This document shows, one piece after another, positions 60,840-64,000 of a stretch of DNA of 64,000 bases. The stretch comes from Blastococcus aurantiacus (lineage in GTDB: Bacteria > Actinomycetota > Actinomycetes > Mycobacteriales > Geodermatophilaceae), in NCBI RefSeq assembly GCF_900102425.1, contig NZ_FNBT01000001.1, positions 620,001 through 684,000 on the forward strand. Reading direction: 5' to 3'. The notes beneath the pieces are model-generated. The model made no database searches. It had not been told where the DNA came from and was given only the letters and a program-made list of their open reading frames with translations. Every line of letters begins with the position of its first letter. Position 1 is the stretch's first letter. The position numbers were made by a program, and so were the translations under genes.

Positions 60840-62582
60840 GTGTCGAGCACGGACAACCCCGGCAGCGGGGCGCAGCAGGCCACTCCACCGATTGTGGAGA
60901 CCCCCGACGGAGCGAGCCCGGAGGTGGAGCAGGGACCGGACGCGGTGACGCCAGAGGCCGGTACGCCCGACGCCCCGATTCCGGCCGGGGCCGCCCTCCC
61001 CGACCCGACGGCCGAGCCGGCCCCCGAGGCGGCTGCTCCCGAGGTCGCTGCTCCCGAGGTGGCGGTCCCGGCGGCCGAGACGCTCGAGACGGTCGCCCCC
61101 GAGGCCGCGGTGCCGCCACCGGCACCCGGCGCCGCCGAGGAGCCGCCGGCAGAGCCCGTCGCCGCGGCAGCGGACCCCGAGCCGGTGGTCGCGCCGGCCG
61201 AGACCCTCGCGCCGGCCGAGACCCTCGAGGCGGTCGCCCCTGAGGTAGCCGTCCCCACGGTCGCGCCCGACGCCGAGACGCCGCCCGCGGCGGCTGCCGC
61301 CGGCCCCGCCGCGCCGATCCCCGCTCCCGCGGTGCCCTCACCCGCGACCATGGCGCCCTCGGCCGAGGCGGTCGTCGACCCCTCCCGCTGGGGCCGTGTC
61401 GACGAGGACGGCACCGTCTACGTCCGCACCGCCGACGGCGAGCGGGCCGTCGGCTCCTGGCAGGCCGGTGAGCCCGTGGCGGGCCTGGCCCACTACGCCC
61501 GCCGATTCGACGACCTGGCCACCGAGGTCTCCCTGCTCGAGGCCCGGCTGAAGGCGCACACCGGCAACCCCTCGGAGATCAAGGGCAAGGCGCAGGCACT
61601 GGCCGAGTCGATCCCGACCGCCGCCGCGGTCGGCGACCTCGACGGGCTCGCCGCCCGGGCGCGCGCCATGGTCGGCACGGCCGACTCCGCCGCGGCGGAG
61701 TCCCGCGCCGAGAAGGCCGCCCAGCGCGCCGCCCAGGTGGCACGCAAGGAGGCGCTGGCCGCCGAGGCCGAGAAGATCGCCGAGGAGTCGACGGCGTGGA
61801 AGGCCGCCGGCGACCGGCTCAAGGCGATCGTCGAGGAGTGGAAGACGATCCGCGGCATCGACCGCAAGACCGACGAGGCGCTGTGGACGCGCTTCGCCGC
61901 GGCGCGGGACGCCTTCGGTCGCCGGCGGGGTGCGCACTTCGCCCAGCTCGACGCCCAGCGCGGTGAGGCACGCGCCGCCAAGCAGGAGCTGATCAAGGAG
62001 GCGCAGCGGCTGTCGGCGTCCACCGACTGGGGCCCGACCAGCGCCGCGATGCGCTCGCTCATGGACCGCTGGAAGGCGGTGCCGCGCACCGGCCGCGACG
62101 GCGACGACGACCTGTGGAAGCAGTTCCGCGCCGCGCAGGACGTCTTCTTCGCTGCCCGCACGGAGTCGGACAAGGCGCGCACCGGCGAGGAGGCGGCCAA
62201 CCAGAAGCTCAAGGAGGAGCTGCTGGCCGAGGCCGAGCGGATCGACCCGTCCAAGGACCTCCGCGGGGCGCAGACCGCGCTGCGCAAGATCCAGGAGCGC
62301 TACGACGCCGTCGGGCACGTGCCGCGCGGGGCCATGCGCCAGCTCGAGGACCGCATGCAGGCCGTCGAGCAGAAGGTCCGCGGCGCCGCCGACGCCGGTC
62401 GCCCCCGGGCCGCCGCCGAGAACCCGATGGTCACGTCCATGCGGGCCGCCGTGACCAAGGCCGAGGAGCAGCTGGCCAAGGCCGAGGCCGCCGGCGACCA
62501 GCGGCGGATCGGCGAGGCACAGGCCAACCTCGCCACCCGCCGCGAGTGGCTGGCAGAAGCCGAGAAGTCCGCCCGTCGCTGA
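60840..62582 (+). CDS. DUF349 protein with Pro/Ala/Glu-rich N-terminus
   Basis: A 580-residue mainly helical protein. Residues ~1-180 are low complexity with repeats based on AAPEVAVPAAETLETVAPE and are probably disordered. From about 180 a conserved start (VDPSRWGRVDEDGTVYVRTADGERAVGSWQ in outline) leads to DUF349 coiled-coil repeats, each carrying W-KA-style cores such as SLMDRWKAVPRTGRDGDDDLWKQF. The function is unknown, perhaps nucleic-acid or ribosome related. It occupies the Rv2731-like position next to miaB and begins at GTG. Confidence 0.88.
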   Translation: MSSTDNPGSGAQQATPPIVETPDGASPEVEQGPDAVTPEAGTPDAPIPAGAALPDPTAEPAPEAAAPEVAAPEVAVPAAETLETVAPEAAVPPPAPGAAEEPPAEPVAAAADPEPVVAPAETLAPAETLEAVAPEVAVPTVAPDAETPPAAAAAGPAAPIPAPAVPSPATMAPSAEAVVDPSRWGRVDEDGTVYVRTADGERAVGSWQAGEPVAGLAHYARRFDDLATEVSLLEARLKAHTGNPSEIKGKAQALAESIPTAAAVGDLDGLAARARAMVGTADSAAAESRAEKAAQRAAQVARKEALAAEAEKIAEESTAWKAAGDRLKAIVEEWKTIRGIDRKTDEALWTRFAAARDAFGRRRGAHFAQLDAQRGEARAAKQELIKEAQRLSASTDWGPTSAAMRSLMDRWKAVPRTGRDGDDDLWKQFRAAQDVFFAARTESDKARTGEEAANQKLKEELLAEAERIDPSKDLRGAQTALRKIQERYDAVGHVPRGAMRQLEDRMQAVEQKVRGAADAGRPRAAAENPMVTSMRAAVTKAEEQLAKAEAAGDQRRIGEAQANLATRREWLAEAEKSARR

Positions 62583-62590
62583 ACCACCCA

Positions 62591-62632
62591 CGACGACGCC
62601 CCCGCCCGGAACTCCGGAAGGGGGCGTCGTCG
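62591..62632. terminator. Bidirectional terminator hairpin
   Basis: A perfect 13-bp stem, CGACGACGCCCCC and its complement, lies exactly between the stops of the convergent DUF349 and miaB genes, ending one base before the miaB stop codon. Confidence 0.82.
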
Positions 62633-64000
62633 TCAGGACACCGAGCAGCCGGTGGCGAGGACCGGGAGCGGATCCGGGACGCCGATCCGAGGCATCCCCA
62701 GCGTGACGCCGGCCGTGGTCGGGCGGGTGCCTGCCTCGCTCGCGTCGCCCGCGCGCGTCCGGCGGTGGGACAGCGGCACGCCGTCGGCGACGAGGAAGTG
62801 CGGCTTGGCGTCGGTCACCACCGTCTCGACGACGTCGCCGGGGCGGACGCCGTCCGCTGCCGTGAAGTGCACCAGGCGGCCGTCGCGGGCGCGGCCGGAG
62901 AGCCGGCCGGTGGCGGCGTCCTTGCTGCCCTCTCCCGCGGCGACGAGCAGCTCGACCCGCCGGCCGACCCGCGCGCGGTTCTCGGCCCAGCTGATCTCCT
63001 CCTGCAGGGCGGTCAGCCGCATGTACCGCTCCTGGACGACCGCCTTGGGCAGCTGGTCGTCCATGTCGGCGGCCGGCGTCCCGGGGCGCTTGGAGTACTG
63101 GAAGGTGAAGGCGCTGGCGAAGCGGGCCTGCCGGACGACCTCGAGGGTCTGCTCGAAGTCGGCCTCGGTCTCGCCGGGGAATCCCACGATGATGTCGGTG
63201 GTGATCGCGGCGTCGGGCATGGCGGCGCGGACGCGGTCGATGATGCCGAGGTAGCGGTCCTGCCGGTAGCCGCGGCGCATGCGGCGCAGCACGTCGTCCG
63301 ACCCGCTCTGCAGCGGCATGTGCAGCTGGTGGCAGACGGCGGGGGTCTCCGCCATCGCCTCGATGACGTCGTCGGTGAACTCGCGCGGGTGCGGGCTGGT
63401 GAAGCGGATGCGCTCCAGGCCCTCGATCCGCCCCGCCGTCCGCAGCAGGTCGGCGAAGGCCCCCCGCTCGCGGAACTCCACCCCGTAGGCGTTCACGTTC
63501 TGGCCGAGCAGGGTCACCTCGAGCACACCCTGGTCGACCAGCGCCTGCACCTCGGCCAGGATCTCGCCGGGACGGCGGTCCTTCTCCTTGCCGCGCAGCG
63601 CCGGGACGATGCAGAACGTGCAGGTGTTGTTGCACCCCACGCTGATCGACACCCAGCCCGAGTAGGCCGAGTCCCGCTTCGCCGGCAGCGTCGAGGGGAA
63701 CACCTCGAGCGACTCGACGATCTCCACCTGCGCCTCGGCGTTGTGGCGGGCACGGTCCAGCAGCGCCGGCAGCGACCCCACGTTGTGCGTACCGAAGACG
63801 ACGTCGACCCAGGGGGCGCGCCGCACGATCTCGCCGCGGTCCTTCTGCGCCAGGCAGCCGCCGACGGCGATCTGCATGCCGGGGCGGGCGTCCTTCACCG
63901 GGCGCAGGTGGCCGAGGTTGCCGTAGAGCCGGTTGTCGGCGTTCTCCCGGACCGCGCAGGTGTTGAGGACGACGACGTCGGCGTCGTCCCCCTCGGCGGC
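62633..64000 (-). CDS. miaB: tRNA-2-methylthio-N6-dimethylallyladenosine synthase (partial)
   Basis: The C-terminal 455 residues of a radical-SAM methylthiotransferase; the start lies beyond the window. Seen are part of the N-terminal cluster domain ([28 protein letters not shown]), the radical-SAM CxxxCxxC in [27 protein letters not shown] and a C-terminal TRAM domain ([27 protein letters not shown]). It methylthiolates i6A37 made by MiaA. A ~45-residue tail extends past TRAM. Confidence 0.96.
   Translation of the reverse strand, partial: AAEGDDADVVVLNTCAVRENADNRLYGNLGHLRPVKDARPGMQIAVGGCLAQKDRGEIVRRAPWVDVVFGTHNVGSLPALLDRARHNAEAQVEIVESLEVFPSTLPAKRDSAYSGWVSISVGCNNTCTFCIVPALRGKEKDRRPGEILAEVQALVDQGVLEVTLLGQNVNAYGVEFRERGAFADLLRTAGRIEGLERIRFTSPHPREFTDDVIEAMAETPAVCHQLHMPLQSGSDDVLRRMRRGYRQDRYLGIIDRVRAAMPDAAITTDIIVGFPGETEADFEQTLEVVRQARFASAFTFQYSKRPGTPAADMDDQLPKAVVQERYMRLTALQEEISWAENRARVGRRVELLVAAGEGSKDAATGRLSGRARDGRLVHFTAADGVRPGDVVETVVTDAKPHFLVADGVPLSHRRTRAGDASEAGTRPTTAGVTLGMPRIGVPDPLPVLATGCSVS

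Noticed and set aside
1..64000. CRISPR arrays, tRNA or rRNA genes
   Set aside because: No regularly spaced repeats and no cloverleaf or conserved rRNA sequence were noticed on reading.

Overview
The window is very high-GC DNA with dense gene packing, frequent GTG starts and many 4-base stop/start overlaps. It carries actinobacterial signatures: mycothiol-type arsenate reductases, 13E12-family HNH proteins, an nrdR / LysM gene / lexA neighbourhood, and the dapF-miaA-(extradiol dioxygenase-like)-DUF349-miaB block known from mycobacteria. A soil or rock actinobacterium of the Geodermatophilaceae type (Blastococcus, Geodermatophilus, Modestobacter) is my best inference; the sequence alone does not fix the genus.

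Layout. 1-4.8 kb: a membrane diguanylate cyclase, an SDR gene remnant, a BrkB/YihY membrane protein, a WYL regulator divergent from a DinB protein, and a coiled-coil protein. 4.8-8.0 kb: an arsenic island, with arsI/cadI divergent from arsR-acr3-arsC-arsC and a palindromic operator region between them. 8.0-12.8 kb: small conserved proteins, an acyltransferase, a lipase-like hydrolase and a GH26-like lipoprotein. 12.8-26.3 kb: a methylated-amine and ammonium block. It holds a gamma-glutamylmethylamide/glutamine synthetase-like enzyme, three glutamate-synthase-like subunits, an FAD amine oxidoreductase, a dimethylamine monooxygenase (dmmABC plus a cupin), an XRE-cupin regulator and an Amt transporter. 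An HNH protein, a hypothetical gene and a small membrane protein (18.6-21.3 kb) split it in two. The inferred route is dimethylamine to methylamine and formaldehyde, then methylamine via gamma-glutamylmethylamide and N-methylglutamate back to glutamate.

26.4-31.1 kb: a serine hydrolase, a VOC protein and a coupled SDR-SDR-phosphotransferase operon. 31.1-37.5 kb: an uncharacterised, tightly coupled set comprising a membrane molybdopterin oxidoreductase with a cytochrome b561-like part, a DUF2064 transferase, a GT2, a polytopic membrane protein, a sugar epimerase and a methyltransferase. 37.7-42.9 kb: a lipoprotein, an M20 amidohydrolase, and a two-gene unit made of a repeat protein and an M50 membrane metalloprotease with a PqqD-like N-terminus. 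43-48 kb: AtuA, a quinone oxidoreductase, and an SDR divergent from a frameshifted MmyB-like regulator.

48-64 kb is core genome: nrdJ and nrdR with two NrdR boxes, a LysM gene and lexA sharing two LexA boxes, a beta-propeller-like membrane-anchored protein, a PAP2 phosphatase, hflX, dapF, miaA, a DUF349 protein and miaB, which runs off the window end. No tRNA, rRNA, CRISPR array or insertion sequence with recognisable ends was seen.
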